Below, piece after piece: positions 18,569 through 27,575 of a DNA stretch of 64,000 bases. The first letter of the stretch is position 1; the number at the start of each line of letters is the position of its first letter. Where the stretch lies: positions 1,984,001-2,048,000 of the forward strand of contig NZ_CP050453.1 of assembly GCF_014171575.1 (NCBI RefSeq), written 5' to 3'. The stretch comes from Microbacterium sp. Se63.02b (GTDB lineage Bacteria; Actinomycetota; Actinomycetes; Actinomycetales; Microbacteriaceae). A program made the translations under genes and the position numbers. Below the pieces are notes generated by a model. That model ran no database searches. It saw nothing but the letters and a program-made list of their open reading frames with translations, and had not been told where the DNA came from.

Positions 18569-18651
18569 TGCGCGGAGGGGGACTTGAACCCCCACGCCCT
18601 TACGGGCACTACGACCTCAACGTAGCGCGTCTACCATTCCGCCACCCGCGC
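18569..18651 (-). tRNA. tRNA-Leu, anticodon GAG
   Basis: An 83-nt cloverleaf on the minus strand with a class II long variable arm. The acceptor GCGCGGG pairs with the CCGCGC 3' side, with A as discriminator. The anticodon arm is CTACG-TTGAGGT-CGTAG with anticodon GAG. The variable-arm hairpin is TGCCCGTAAGGGCG and the T-loop is GTTCAAGTC. CCA is not encoded. Confidence 0.97.
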
Positions 18652-18750
18652 AGGTGTTGGATGATCGTTGCCGACCGAAGAATGACATTACCACGTCCTC
18701 AGCAGCCTCTCGAACCGAGCCATACGCCCGGGCGTGGCGTCCGGTTTCGA

Positions 18751-18756
18751 TAGCCT
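18751..18756 (+). promoter_or_regulatory. -10 hexamer TAGCCT, leaderless peptidase transcript
   Basis: TAGCCT ends 7 nt before ATG 18764 with no ribosome site between; it supports 18764 rather than the upstream in-frame start at 18734. Confidence 0.5.
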
Positions 18757-18763
18757 GGGGCAC

Positions 18764-20059
18764 ATGATCGATCCCCTGCTGCCGGAGGTCGCGCGCATCG
18801 CGAGCGACCTCATCCGATTCGACACCTCCAACTTCGGCGGCGGGAACGCCAAGGGGGAGCGCGAGGCGGCGGAGTACGTCGGTGCCTACCTGGAAGGACT
18901 CGGTCTCGTGGTCGAGTACTTCGAGCCGATCCCGCGCCGCACCAACGTGATGGCACGCGTGACCGGCCGTGATCGTGACAAGCCGGCGCTCGTCGTGCAT
19001 GGACACCTCGACGTCGTGCCCGCCATGGCGGAGGATTGGAGCGTCGATCCATTCGCCGGCACCGTGGCCGATGGGATGCTCTGGGGGCGTGGCGCCGTCG
19101 ACATGAAGAACATGAACGCGATGATCCTCACTGCCGTGGCGGAGATCCTCCGCGCGGGGGAGCAGCCGGAGAGAGACCTGATCCTGGCGTTCTTCGCCGA
19201 TGAGGAGAACGGCGGTGTCGAGGGATCGGCGCTCGTCGTCCAGCAGCGTCCGGAGTGGTTCGCCGGCGCCACAGCCGCGATCAGCGAGGTCGGCGGATAC
19301 TCGATCACGGTCGACGACAGACGCGCGTACCTGCTCCAGGTGGGAGAGAAGGCGCTGATCTGGATCCGACTGGTCGCGCGGGGGCGCGCCGGACATGGGA
19401 GCCGTCTGCACGAGGACAACGCGGTGACGCGACTGGCTGAGGCCGTCGCGGCGATCGGGCGGACCCGCTGGCCCCTCCGGCTCACGCCCACCACCGAGGC
19501 TCTCCTCGAGGGACTCCGCACGCTCAGCGGCCGCAGCACCGATGATCCTGACGCTCTCGCGTCCGCTGCCGGCCCCGCGGAGGCGTTCCTGCGCTCCTCG
19601 TTCCGCACCACGACGAACCCGACGGCTCTGACTGCGGGGTACAAGCACAACGTGATCCCGGAGCGCGCCGAGGCGCTCATCGACGTCCGGGTGATTCCCG
19701 GCACCGAAGACGAGGTGCTCGCGGAGCTGCAGAGCGTCGTCGGGCACGACATCGAGATCCAGACCGTGGTCCGCGACATCGGCATGGAGACGCCCTTCGA
19801 GGGCGAGCTCGTCGAGGCCATGGTCGCGAGCATCGGTCGCCACGACCCGGGTGTCCCCGTGATCCCGTACCTTCTCGGGGCGGGAACCGACAACAAGGCG
19901 CTGGCCGCGCTGGGGATCACCGGCTACGGGTTCGCGCCGCTGCGTCTCCCGGCCGACCTCGACTTCACAGGCATGTTCCACGGAGTCGATGAGCGAGTAC
20001 CCGTAGAATCGCTTGTCTTCGGCCAGCGTGTGCTGGCCGATCTGCTGCGCACGTACTGA
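18764..20059 (+). CDS. M20/M25/M40-family metallopeptidase (dipeptidase-type)
   Basis: The 431-residue protein is a two-domain zinc hydrolase. Metal ligands are visible in [12 protein letters not shown] (His, with catalytic Asp), [13 protein letters not shown] (bridging Asp), and [13 protein letters not shown] (general-base Glu plus ligand). The dimerisation domain follows ([18 protein letters not shown]). Family members cleave dipeptides or N-acyl amino acids in the cytoplasm; the substrate is not predictable. The gene is followed by uppP after 41 nt and may share its transcript. Confidence 0.9.
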   Translation: MIDPLLPEVARIASDLIRFDTSNFGGGNAKGEREAAEYVGAYLEGLGLVVEYFEPIPRRTNVMARVTGRDRDKPALVVHGHLDVVPAMAEDWSVDPFAGTVADGMLWGRGAVDMKNMNAMILTAVAEILRAGEQPERDLILAFFADEENGGVEGSALVVQQRPEWFAGATAAISEVGGYSITVDDRRAYLLQVGEKALIWIRLVARGRAGHGSRLHEDNAVTRLAEAVAAIGRTRWPLRLTPTTEALLEGLRTLSGRSTDDPDALASAAGPAEAFLRSSFRTTTNPTALTAGYKHNVIPERAEALIDVRVIPGTEDEVLAELQSVVGHDIEIQTVVRDIGMETPFEGELVEAMVASIGRHDPGVPVIPYLLGAGTDNKALAALGITGYGFAPLRLPADLDFTGMFHGVDERVPVESLVFGQRVLADLLRTY

Positions 20060-20100
20060 GCGCGACCGCTCCGCGCTGCCACGACACCGAAGGCCTCTCC

Positions 20101-20925
20101 ATGCACCTGCTCGAAGCACTGATCCTGGGCATCGTCCAGGGACTCACCGAGTTCCTCCCGATCTCGTCCAGCGCGCATCTGCGCATCCTCGGCACCTTCC
20201 TCCCCTCGGGAGAAGACCCGGGAGCGGCCTTCACGGCGATCACGCAGATCGGCACCGAGGCCGCCGTTGTGGTGTTCTTCTGGCGCGACATCGTGCGCAT
20301 CATCACGCAGTGGTTCCGTTCGCTGGTCGGAAAGACGCCGCGCACCGACCCGGATGCTCGGATGGGGTGGATGATCATCATCGGCAGCATCCCGATCGTC
20401 GTGCTCGGGCTGCTGTTCCAGGACCAGATCGAGACGGTGTTCCGCTCGATGTGGATCGTGGCGATCATGCTGATCGTGTTCGGCATCCTGCTCGGGGTCG
20501 CGGACTATGTCGGGGCGAAGCGTCGCAAGCTCGACGACCTGACGTACCCCCACGGCATCGCTTTCGGTTTCGCGCAGGCGCTCGCGCTGATCCCGGGTGT
20601 CTCCCGATCGGGCGGGACCATCACGATGGGGCTGTTCCTCGGCTACGAGCGCGCCGCTGCCGCCCGTTACGCTTTCCTGCTCGCGATCCCCGCTGTGTTC
20701 GGCAGCGGCTTCTATCAGGTGTTCAAGAGCTGGGACGAGCCGTCGTTCTTCTCATTCGGCGACACCCTCGCGGCGACGGGCATCGCCTTCGTCGTGGCGC
20801 TCGGGGTCATCGCGTTCTTCATGAACTGGATCTCGAAGCGGAGTTTCCTGCCGTTCGTGATCTACCGGATCCTGCTCGGCACGGTGCTGCTGGTTCTGCT
20901 CGGAACCGGAGTGATCGCAGCATGA
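20101..20925 (+). CDS. uppP: Undecaprenyl-diphosphate phosphatase UppP (BacA)
   Basis: This integral membrane enzyme removes one phosphate from undecaprenyl diphosphate, recycling the carrier for peptidoglycan and teichoic acid synthesis. The 274-residue protein has the family signatures [18 protein letters not shown] (catalytic Glu in EFLP and Ser-rich segment) and [13 protein letters not shown] (catalytic Arg), plus about seven hydrophobic helices. Length is typical. It lies in the conserved actinobacterial block before the PAC2 and trmI genes and is convergent with the PAC2 gene, with a 7-nt gap. Overexpression of UppP is linked to bacitracin tolerance in other bacteria. Confidence 0.97.
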   Translation: MHLLEALILGIVQGLTEFLPISSSAHLRILGTFLPSGEDPGAAFTAITQIGTEAAVVVFFWRDIVRIITQWFRSLVGKTPRTDPDARMGWMIIIGSIPIVVLGLLFQDQIETVFRSMWIVAIMLIVFGILLGVADYVGAKRRKLDDLTYPHGIAFGFAQALALIPGVSRSGGTITMGLFLGYERAAAARYAFLLAIPAVFGSGFYQVFKSWDEPSFFSFGDTLAATGIAFVVALGVIAFFMNWISKRSFLPFVIYRILLGTVLLVLLGTGVIAA

Positions 20926-20932
20926 GGTCTCC

Positions 20933-21781
20933 TCAGCGCTTGCGGTCGCCTGGACCGTCGTCGCGTCGGCGGAGATAACGCTCGAACGCCTGAGCGATGG
21001 CGTCGCCCGAGGCTTCGGGGGAGTCCCAGGTGTCGCGCGTCCGTTCCAGCTGACGGATGTACTCCGCCATGTCTTCGTCTTCCGACGCTGCGGCGTCGAT
21101 CGAGGCCTCCCACGCCGCGGCCTCGGTGCGGAGGGCGTGGCGGTCGACGTCGACTCCGGTGAGTTCCTCGAGACGGTCGAGGAGCGCGAGCGTCACTTTC
21201 GGGGAGGGCGTCGCCGAGGCGACGTAATGCGGCACGCTCGCCCACAGACTCGCCGTGGGGATTCCCGCGTTCTCGGCGAAGTGCTCGAAGACGGTGAGGA
21301 TCCCGACCGGTCCCTCGTAGAGCGAACGCTCAAGGCCGTGGGCTTCACGAACCTGCTCGTTCTGGCTGGACGCGAAGATCGAGATCGGGCGGGTGTGGGG
21401 GACATCGGAGAGCATGGCCCCGAGGGTGACGAACCCGGTGATGTCGTCGCGGAGCGCGACATCGATGAATTCAGAGGCGAACGCCTGCCAGGTGCGCGCA
21501 GGCTCGGCACCGGTCAGCAACCAGAACTCCGGCCCGGGCCCCGGATCGCGTGGGCGCCAGAGTCCGGCCTCCGGCCATTTCAGCTGACGTCGGCCTTCGG
21601 CATCCATACGGGTCGAGGGCCGCGTGTACTGGTAGTCGAAATACAGCTCGGGATCGACCGAGTGCACGAGGTCGTAGTCCGATGCGGCACGGAGTGCCTC
21701 GACGGCACCGCTGGCCGCTTCCCCTGCATCGTTCCAGCCGTCGAAGGCGGCGATGACGATGCGCGGACCGAGAACATCCAT
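20933..21781 (-). CDS. PAC2-family protein (proteasome-assembly-chaperone-like)
   Basis: The 282-residue protein begins RIVIAAFDGWNDAGEAASGA, the PAC2 hallmark, followed by VTLGAMLSDVPHTRP and GPVGILTVFEHFAENAGIPTA. PAC2 domains occur in eukaryotic proteasome assembly factors; the actinobacterial members (for example Rv2125) have no settled function. Its N-terminal region resembles a nucleoside-phosphorylase-like fold. AAGGGAG lies before ATG 21781. It is notable that the protein is kept although the proteasome genes expected a few kilobases away are absent. Confidence 0.9.
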   Translation of the reverse strand: MDVLGPRIVIAAFDGWNDAGEAASGAVEALRAASDYDLVHSVDPELYFDYQYTRPSTRMDAEGRRQLKWPEAGLWRPRDPGPGPEFWLLTGAEPARTWQAFASEFIDVALRDDITGFVTLGAMLSDVPHTRPISIFASSQNEQVREAHGLERSLYEGPVGILTVFEHFAENAGIPTASLWASVPHYVASATPSPKVTLALLDRLEELTGVDVDRHALRTEAAAWEASIDAAASEDEDMAEYIRQLERTRDTWDSPEASGDAIAQAFERYLRRRDDGPGDRKR

Positions 21782-21858
21782 CGAGGGCTCCCTTCGAGAT
21801 CGCGGACGTGATCCTTCCAGGCTAGTCCGCGACGGCGGGATGCGGGCGGTGCCCCGGC

Positions 21859-21864
21859 TAGCAT
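21859..21864 (+). promoter_or_regulatory. -10 hexamer TAGCAT, leaderless HAD transcript
   Basis: TAGCAT is followed by 7 nt and then GTG 21872. The hexamer overlaps the ATG at 21863, so GTG 21872 is the more likely first codon. Confidence 0.5.
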
Positions 21865-21871
21865 GGGTTCA

Positions 21872-22555
21872 GTGAGCAGAAAGCCCAGCGCAGTCCTGTG
21901 GGACATGGACGGAACCCTCGTCGACACCGAGCCGTATTGGATGGCCGCCGAAACGGCGCTCGTCGAGTCTTTCGGCGGAACCTGGAGTCACGAGGATGCG
22001 CTGCAGCTCGTGGGCAGCGGTCTGCTCGACAGTGCCGTCATCCTGCAGAAGGCGGGCGTCACGATGGACGCCGTGGCGATCGTGTCGCATCTGACGGATG
22101 CCGTGCAGGACTCGCTGCGCACGCAGGGGGTGCCGTTCCGGCCGGGAGCACGAGAGCTGCTGCGCGATCTGCGCGACGCGGGCATACCGACAGGCCTCGT
22201 GACGATGTCCCTGCGCCGCATGGCGCTGAGCGTGGTCGACCTGATCGAGTTCGAGGCGTTCGACATCGTGGTGGCGGGTGACGACGTCGACAACCCCAAG
22301 CCCCACCCTGAGCCGTACCTCCAAGGTGCCGCGCTCCTCGACATCGACATCACGGAGGCGATCGTGATCGAGGACTCGCCGACCGGCGTCCGTGCCGGGC
22401 TGGCCTCCGGGGCGCTCACCCTCGCGGTGCCGCACATCCTGCCGCTGGACCACCTGGGAGCGCACGAGCTCTGGACCACCCTCGCCGGGAGAGGCGCTGA
22501 AGATCTCACCGATCTCTTCGACCGAGTGACCACCCCGACAGGAGCCGATCGATGA
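21872..22555 (+). CDS. HAD-superfamily phosphatase (beta-phosphoglucomutase-like subgroup)
   Basis: The protein (227 residues from GTG 21872; 230 from ATG 21863) has HAD motif I VLWDMDGTLVDTEP, motif II in GLVTMS, motif III lysine in NPKPHPEPYL, and motif IV VIEDSPTGVRAGLASG. A helical C1 cap lies between motifs I and II. It probably dephosphorylates a small phosphometabolite; the substrate is unknown. The start is placed at GTG 21872 because a -10 element overlaps the upstream ATG. The stop overlaps the trmI start by 4 nt, so the two are translationally coupled, as in other actinobacteria. Confidence 0.9.
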   Translation: MSRKPSAVLWDMDGTLVDTEPYWMAAETALVESFGGTWSHEDALQLVGSGLLDSAVILQKAGVTMDAVAIVSHLTDAVQDSLRTQGVPFRPGARELLRDLRDAGIPTGLVTMSLRRMALSVVDLIEFEAFDIVVAGDDVDNPKPHPEPYLQGAALLDIDITEAIVIEDSPTGVRAGLASGALTLAVPHILPLDHLGAHELWTTLAGRGAEDLTDLFDRVTTPTGADR

Positions 22556-23566
22556 ATGATTCCGCGCAGCGCCCGCGGGGCCCCTTCCGGGCGGGGGACC
22601 GTGTGCAGCTCACCGGTCCGAAGGGGAGACTGCACACCGTCACTCTGCGCGAGGACGGCGAACTCCACACGCACCAGGGGGTCCTTCGCCACCGCGACCT
22701 GATCGGACTCCCGGATGGTTCCGTCGTCGCCAACAGCTCGGGTCACGAGTACCTGGCACTACGTCCGCTGCTGCGGGACTTCGCGATGTCGATGCCCCGC
22801 GGCGCGGCGATCGTGTATCCGAAGGACGCGGCTCAGATCGTGATGCAGGCCGATATCTTCCCCGGAGCCGTCGTCGTCGAAGCCGGAGTCGGATCGGGTG
22901 CACTCTCGCTCGCGCTCCTGCGTGCCGTGGGGTCGGCGGGGTCGCTGATCTCGTTCGAGCGACGCGAGGAGTTCGCCGACGTCGCACGCGGCAACGTCGA
23001 GACCTTCTTCGGTGAGCAGCCGGACACATGGCGCGTGGTCGTCGGCGACCAGGTCGCCGCACTCCCGGAGGAGGTCGACGCCGGCTCGGTCGATCGCGTC
23101 GTGCTCGACATGCTCGCCCCGTGGGAGTGCATCGACGTCGTCGCGGAGGCGCTCACGCCGGGGGGCGTCGTCCTCTGCTACGTGGCGACCGCCACCCAGC
23201 TCTCCCGAGTCGCCGAGTACATCCGAGGCACCGGCCTCTTCACCGACCCCGACGCCTCGGAGACCATGGTCCGCGGCTGGCATGTGGAAGGACTCGCGGT
23301 ACGACCCGACCACCGCATGGTCGCCCACACCGGCTTCCTGCTCACCGCGAGGCGGCTCGCACCTGGTGCGGTCGCGCCGTCGGTGAAACGCCGTGCCTCC
23401 AAGAGCAGCTATGGCGACGAGGACGTGGAGGCGTGGACTCCCGGGGCTGTCGGTGATCGCGAGATCAGCGACAAGAACCTGCGCAAGCGGGCGCGGGAGG
23501 CGGAGAGAGCCGCGGAGGGGGCGCCTGGCAGCCGCTGCGCGCGATTCCGGGCACACGACGGAATAG
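22552..23566 (+). CDS. trmI: tRNA (adenine-58-N1)-methyltransferase TrmI (C-terminal frame break as read)
   Basis: TrmI methylates A58 in the tRNA T-loop using S-adenosylmethionine. The N-terminal barrel domain (FRAGDRVQLTGPKGRLHTV) is followed by YPKDAAQIVMQADIFPGAVV, the SAM motif VEAGVGSGALSLALLRAVG and VVLDMLAPWE. As read, the frame runs on to 23631, into the next gene. A shift at the G run 23517-23521 instead gives a C-terminus LAAAARDSGHTTE ending at TAG 23564-23566, just before the next gene, which is much more plausible. The gene is coupled to the HAD gene by a 4-nt overlap. Confidence 0.92.
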
Positions 23567-23569
23567 ACT
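23564..23569 (+). promoter_or_regulatory. -10 hexamer TAGACT, leaderless FKBP transcript
   Basis: TAGACT is followed by 7 nt and GTG 23577. It also overlaps the corrected trmI stop. Confidence 0.55.
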
Positions 23570-23576
23570 GGAGCGC

Positions 23577-24506
23577 GTGCGTAAAACGTCCGCCGTTCTG
23601 GCCTCTCTCAGCCTTGCCGTTGTCGCTCTGACCGGGTGCGCTGCCGCAGCGCCCGACAGCAGCGCGACCTGCGATCGCGGTGTCGGTTCGACCGAGATCC
23701 GCGATGCCGTCACGATCGACGGTGAAGTCGGGACCACCCCGGATGTCAGCGTCTTCAGCCCACTTCATCTGAAGAGATCGGCTTTCGCCGACGCCACGGT
23801 CGGCGATGGGCGGACGATCGTGGACGACAACCAGGCGATCGTCGCCGAGATCTCGATCTTCAGCGGGGAGACGGGCAAGCAGGTGTTCGCGACGTCGTAC
23901 GACGAGTCCAAGGGTCAGGTCTCCACGGCCGGCTATTGGGCCACGCAGTCGCCGGGGCTCGCGACGGTCTTCGATTGCGCGACCGCGGGCTCCCGGATCG
24001 TCGCCGGCCTGACGCCGGACGACTTCGGCGCGAACAATCTCGAAGGTTTCGGACTGTCAGCGGACGACAACGTCGTGTTCGTGATCGACGTGGTGGATGT
24101 GTTCCTCTCGCGTGCGGAGGGTGCTCCCCAGTTCAATGATGCGAAGGGCATGCCCACCGTCGTGCGGGCCCCCGACGGCACGCCCGGCGTCATCATCCCC
24201 GACAGTGCCGCCCCGGAGGAGCAGGTCGTGCAGACGCTCATCAAGGGTGAGGGCGAAGAGGTCGCGACCGGGCAGGTCCCGCTGTTGAACGTCATGGCGG
24301 TCGGCTGGGACGACAAGAAGGTCGTGACGAGCACGTGGGGTCAGGGCCCGACGGGTGACCTGTCGTCCGCTCCGAGCGTCGCCGAGGCGATCATCGGCAA
24401 GACGGTCGGCTCTCAGATCCTGGTCGTGACGCCCGCAGGCGACTCCGGTCCCGCCGTCGCCTATGTTGTCGACATCTTGGGCGCGGTCACGGCGCCGACG
24501 CAGTGA
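23577..24506 (+). CDS. FKBP-type peptidyl-prolyl isomerase-like lipoprotein
   Basis: The 309-residue protein has a lipoprotein signal peptide: MRKTSAVLASL, a hydrophobic core and lipobox LTGC with the modified cysteine at C21. Two FKBP-like halves can be seen. The second includes VVQTLIKGEGEEVATGQ and AEAIIGKTVGSQILVVTPA, typical of FKBP folds, though catalytic residues were not checked one by one. It would sit on the outer face of the membrane as a folding catalyst or chaperone. It occupies the interval between trmI and pafB. The GTG start is set by a leaderless promoter. Its stop overlaps the pafB start. Confidence 0.88.
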   Translation: MRKTSAVLASLSLAVVALTGCAAAAPDSSATCDRGVGSTEIRDAVTIDGEVGTTPDVSVFSPLHLKRSAFADATVGDGRTIVDDNQAIVAEISIFSGETGKQVFATSYDESKGQVSTAGYWATQSPGLATVFDCATAGSRIVAGLTPDDFGANNLEGFGLSADDNVVFVIDVVDVFLSRAEGAPQFNDAKGMPTVVRAPDGTPGVIIPDSAAPEEQVVQTLIKGEGEEVATGQVPLLNVMAVGWDDKKVVTSTWGQGPTGDLSSAPSVAEAIIGKTVGSQILVVTPAGDSGPAVAYVVDILGAVTAPTQ

Positions 24507-25498
24507 TGGCCACCCGGATCCCCGCGGAGGAGCGCCTGACGAATCTCGTCGTGGCGCTGATGGCCACGGAGATCGGGCTCACGAAGCAGCAGATCCTCGA
24601 CAACGTCTCCGGGTACCGCCAGCGCGCGGACGCCGGAACGCGGTCCGACGCACTCGAGAAGATGTTTGAGCGCGACAAGGACGAGCTGCGGACTCTCGGG
24701 GTGCCGATCGAGACCATCGGGGATGCGGCCGATCCGAACGATCTGCGTGAAGCCCGTTATCGTATTCCTCAGGCGGAATACGATCTTCCGAGCGACATCG
24801 AATTCTCTCCGGCCGAGCTGGCAGTGCTGCGGCTCGCCGGCAGCGTCTGGAGCGCGGAGTCGGTCTCCGGGGACGCGCAATCCGGCGTCCGCAAGATCCG
24901 TGCTCTCGGCATCGACGGTGACGAACCGATCATCGGCTTCGCGCCCCGTATCACTGCTCGCGACGCCGCCTTCGCCCCGCTGCAGGACGCCATCGAACGA
25001 TGCAGAGTGGTCACGTTCGAGTATCTGAAGCCGGGAGAGGACGCCCCTCGACGTCGGAGGATCCGCCCGCTGGCACTGCTCGACTACGAAGCGCGCTGGC
25101 ACGTGTTCGGCGTGGACGTGGATGTCGACGAGGACCGCACCTTCCTGCTCAGTCGCATCGTCGGCGACGTCAAGGTGACCTCGACGCCCTTCGACTCCGC
25201 GCTCAGGGACGGGGCGGGGGAGAGGGCCCTCGCGGGTCTCGAGCGGGTCGCTGCCGAGAACTCCGCGCTGCTGGAGGTCACCCCGGGCACCGAGGCCGCG
25301 CTCCGCCTCGGCAGGCGGGCGACGTCGGCGGCGCAGGGGATCCGCGTCGCGTTCGTCGATCTGCACATCCTCGCCGACGAGCTCGCGTCCTACGGTCCCG
25401 AGGTCCGCGTCGTGGAACCCGAAGCTCTGCGTGAGGCCGTGATCGCCCGTCTGCGGGTCGTCGTCGACACCCACACCGATCGGGAGGGCACACGATGA
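24503..25498 (+). CDS. pafB: WYL-domain transcriptional regulator PafB
   Basis: PafB and PafC form the heterodimeric activator of the RecA-independent DNA damage response in mycobacteria. The 331-residue protein has an N-terminal winged helix (TKQQILDNVSGYRQRADAGT, residues ~27-60) and a WYL domain (RRIRPLALLDYEARWHVFGV) with a C-terminal WCX extension. GTG 24503 overlaps the FKBP stop; ATG 24506 is an alternative. Its stop overlaps the pafC start by 4 nt. Despite the name, function does not need the Pup-proteasome, which agrees with retention here without those genes. Confidence 0.93.
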   Translation: MMATRIPAEERLTNLVVALMATEIGLTKQQILDNVSGYRQRADAGTRSDALEKMFERDKDELRTLGVPIETIGDAADPNDLREARYRIPQAEYDLPSDIEFSPAELAVLRLAGSVWSAESVSGDAQSGVRKIRALGIDGDEPIIGFAPRITARDAAFAPLQDAIERCRVVTFEYLKPGEDAPRRRRIRPLALLDYEARWHVFGVDVDVDEDRTFLLSRIVGDVKVTSTPFDSALRDGAGERALAGLERVAAENSALLEVTPGTEAALRLGRRATSAAQGIRVAFVDLHILADELASYGPEVRVVEPEALREAVIARLRVVVDTHTDREGTR

Positions 25499-26478
25499 AC
25501 GCGAAGTCGAAGCCACTTCTCGCGGCGGATCGCGTGCGGCTCTACCTCACCCTCGTGCCGTATCTCCTCGAACACGGTCAGGTGTCGCTCGCCGAGGCTG
25601 CGGAGGAGTTCGGAGTCACCCCGCAGGAGATGCGGGGAATGGTCGAGAAGCTCACGGTCATCGGTCTCCCGGGCGAGGCGGGGTACTGGCAGCAGCCCCA
25701 GGAGATGTTCGACATCAACTGGGACCTCCTCGACCTCGAAGACGTGATCGAGATCACCAACGACGTCGCGCTCCGCCGCGTTCCCCGGTTCACGGCGCGA
25801 GAGGCCGCCGCCTTGCTCGCCGGTCTGCAGATGGTCGCCGCGGTGCCGGCGGTCTCGGACTCCGGCCTCGTCGCCGGGCTGATCTCGAAGCTGTCCCGTG
25901 GCGCAGCAGATGCCCCCGCCGATGTGGTCGTGGCGCCCAGCGCCGTCGATGAGGTCCGGGAGGCGGTCGCGCGAGGGCTGCATGAGGGCGTCGCGATCTC
26001 CTTCACCTACCAGGCGCCCGATGCCGCTCCGACGACCCGCACCGTCGATCCGATGCAGATCCTCATCACGAACGGCCAGTGGTATCTGCAGGGGTGGTGC
26101 CACATGCGGCAGGCCATGCGGACATTTCACCTCGACAGGGTCAGCGAACCCACGTTGACCGACATCCCCATCACGCACGGCGGTGATCAGGTGCCCGAGG
26201 CGTTCGCCGGTCTGAGCGATGAGCGCGAGGTCACGGTGCGCGTCGCCGAGCGTCTTGCTCCGCTGCTGAACGGCTTCGTTCCGACCGAGACGATCGAGGT
26301 CGTCGGCGGCGCCGTCACGACCAAGCTCCATCTTGCGGATCCGCGCGGCATCAAGCGGCTTGCCGGCCGTTTCGGCGGCGCGATGGAGGTCCTCGATCCG
26401 GGCATCGCCCGGTGCGCGACGAGGGAGTGGGCCGCTTCGGGACTCGCGCTCTATCACCGCCCCGATGCAGAGAATTGA
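25495..26478 (+). CDS. pafC: WYL-domain transcriptional regulator PafC
   Basis: The second subunit of PafBC, 327 residues. An N-terminal winged helix (GQVSLAEAAEEFGVTPQEMR) is followed by the WYL domain (TVDPMQILITNGQWYLQGWC), where a single-stranded nucleic acid ligand is thought to bind, and a C-terminal WCX region. It overlaps pafB by 4 nt and is followed 44 nt later by tatA, the same order as in Mycobacterium. Confidence 0.93.
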   Translation: MNAKSKPLLAADRVRLYLTLVPYLLEHGQVSLAEAAEEFGVTPQEMRGMVEKLTVIGLPGEAGYWQQPQEMFDINWDLLDLEDVIEITNDVALRRVPRFTAREAAALLAGLQMVAAVPAVSDSGLVAGLISKLSRGAADAPADVVVAPSAVDEVREAVARGLHEGVAISFTYQAPDAAPTTRTVDPMQILITNGQWYLQGWCHMRQAMRTFHLDRVSEPTLTDIPITHGGDQVPEAFAGLSDEREVTVRVAERLAPLLNGFVPTETIEVVGGAVTTKLHLADPRGIKRLAGRFGGAMEVLDPGIARCATREWAASGLALYHRPDAEN

Positions 26479-26482
26479 TCTG

Positions 26483-26488
26483 TAGACT
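26483..26488 (+). promoter_or_regulatory. -10 hexamer TAGACT upstream of tatA
   Basis: TAGACT lies 5 nt after the pafC stop and 34 nt before ATG 26523, giving a short leader. It may allow tatAC-helY expression separate from pafBC. Confidence 0.4.
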
Positions 26489-26522
26489 GAACCGAACGCT
26501 CACCGACGACGGGAATCCTGAC

Positions 26523-26759
26523 ATGTTCGCTGGAATGCAAGGCTGGCACCTCCTCATCGTGCTCGCCGTGATCCTCCTTCTGTTCGGTGCCGCCAAGCTG
26601 CCGGCACTGGCGAAGAGCATGGGCCAGTCCGCCCGCGTCTTCAAGGGCGAGATGAAGGCGATGAAGGATGAGGACGCGTCTCGCGCCGACTCGACCGCCG
26701 TGGATCCCACGTCGGCCAAGGACTCGGGCGCAGACCCTGAGACTCCGCCTCGCGCCTGA
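26523..26759 (+). CDS. tatA: Sec-independent translocase subunit TatA
   Basis: A 78-residue protein with one N-terminal membrane helix (WHLLIVLAVILLLFGAAKLP), a hinge and an amphipathic helix (ALAKSMGQSARVFKGEMKAM), then a disordered acidic tail. TatA oligomers form the channel through which folded proteins with twin-arginine signals cross the membrane. The ORF is open upstream, but ATG 26523 gives the standard N-terminus. It lies 6 nt before tatC. Confidence 0.96.
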   Translation: MFAGMQGWHLLIVLAVILLLFGAAKLPALAKSMGQSARVFKGEMKAMKDEDASRADSTAVDPTSAKDSGADPETPPRA

Positions 26760-26765
26760 CCGGCC

Positions 26766-27575
26766 GTGGCAGCCCTCGAACCGACCGTGATGCCGAAGGC
26801 GGAGCGGGATCGGCGGATGTCGCTCGGCGCGCATCTCGTCGAATTGCGCAAGCGCCTGATGTATGCGGCGCTGGCGTTGGTCGTCGGCATGGTCGTCGCG
26901 TTCATCGTGGCGGATCCGGTGATCCACTTCATCACCGAGCCGATCCGCATCATCACCGAGAAGCGCGGCGATGACTTCAGTGCGTTGAATTTCGGCACCG
27001 TCACGGCGGCCTTCGACATGCGCATGCGCATCGCGTTCTCGATCGGCCTTTTCATCTCGGCACCGATCTGGCTCTGGCAGATCTGGGCGTTCATCATGCC
27101 GGGTCTCACCCGCAAGGAGATCCGGTACACGATCGGCTTCGTGGTCGCCGCAGTCCCGCTCTTCTTCGCCGGCTGCTACCTGGGCGTGATGATCATGCCT
27201 CACGTCATCGAACTCATGTGGAGCTTCACGCCAGACGGGGCGACCAACTTCTACTATGCGCAGGAGTACTACGACTTCGTCTTCAAGCTGATGATCGTCA
27301 TCGGCGTCTCCTTCGTGCTCCCCGTGTTCCTGGTCGCACTGAACCTCGCCGGAGTCATGTCGGGACGCGCGATCCTCAAAGGCTGGCGCATCGCGATCAT
27401 CATCGCGACGGTGTTCGCGGCGCTCGCGACCCCTGCGGCCGACGTCGTCAGCATGTTGATGCTCGCAGGGATCCTGATCGTGCTCTTCTTCGCAGCGGCG
27501 GGACTCTCGCTGCTGTTCGACCGACGCAAGCGCAAGCGCGACGAGGCGACCGGGCTACTGCCGGATCCGGTATGA
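26766..27575 (+). CDS. tatC: Sec-independent translocase subunit TatC
   Basis: The multispanning Tat receptor that recognises twin-arginine signals. The 269-residue protein shows MSLGAHLVELRKRLMYAAL, the conserved cytoplasmic N-terminus, followed by six membrane segments; FSIGLFISAPIWLWQIWAFI and the F-x-G-x motif in PLFFAGCYLGVM are typical. The start is GTG 26766. Its stop overlaps the helY start (ATGA). No separate tatB is in this region, as usual for actinobacteria. Confidence 0.97.
   Translation: MAALEPTVMPKAERDRRMSLGAHLVELRKRLMYAALALVVGMVVAFIVADPVIHFITEPIRIITEKRGDDFSALNFGTVTAAFDMRMRIAFSIGLFISAPIWLWQIWAFIMPGLTRKEIRYTIGFVVAAVPLFFAGCYLGVMIMPHVIELMWSFTPDGATNFYYAQEYYDFVFKLMIVIGVSFVLPVFLVALNLAGVMSGRAILKGWRIAIIIATVFAALATPAADVVSMLMLAGILIVLFFAAAGLSLLFDRRKRKRDEATGLLPDPV

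Noticed and set aside
18617..20119. Minus-strand ORF of 500 codons opposite the M20 peptidase
   Set aside because: Antisense shadow covering a tRNA gene as well; composition is unlike real proteins.
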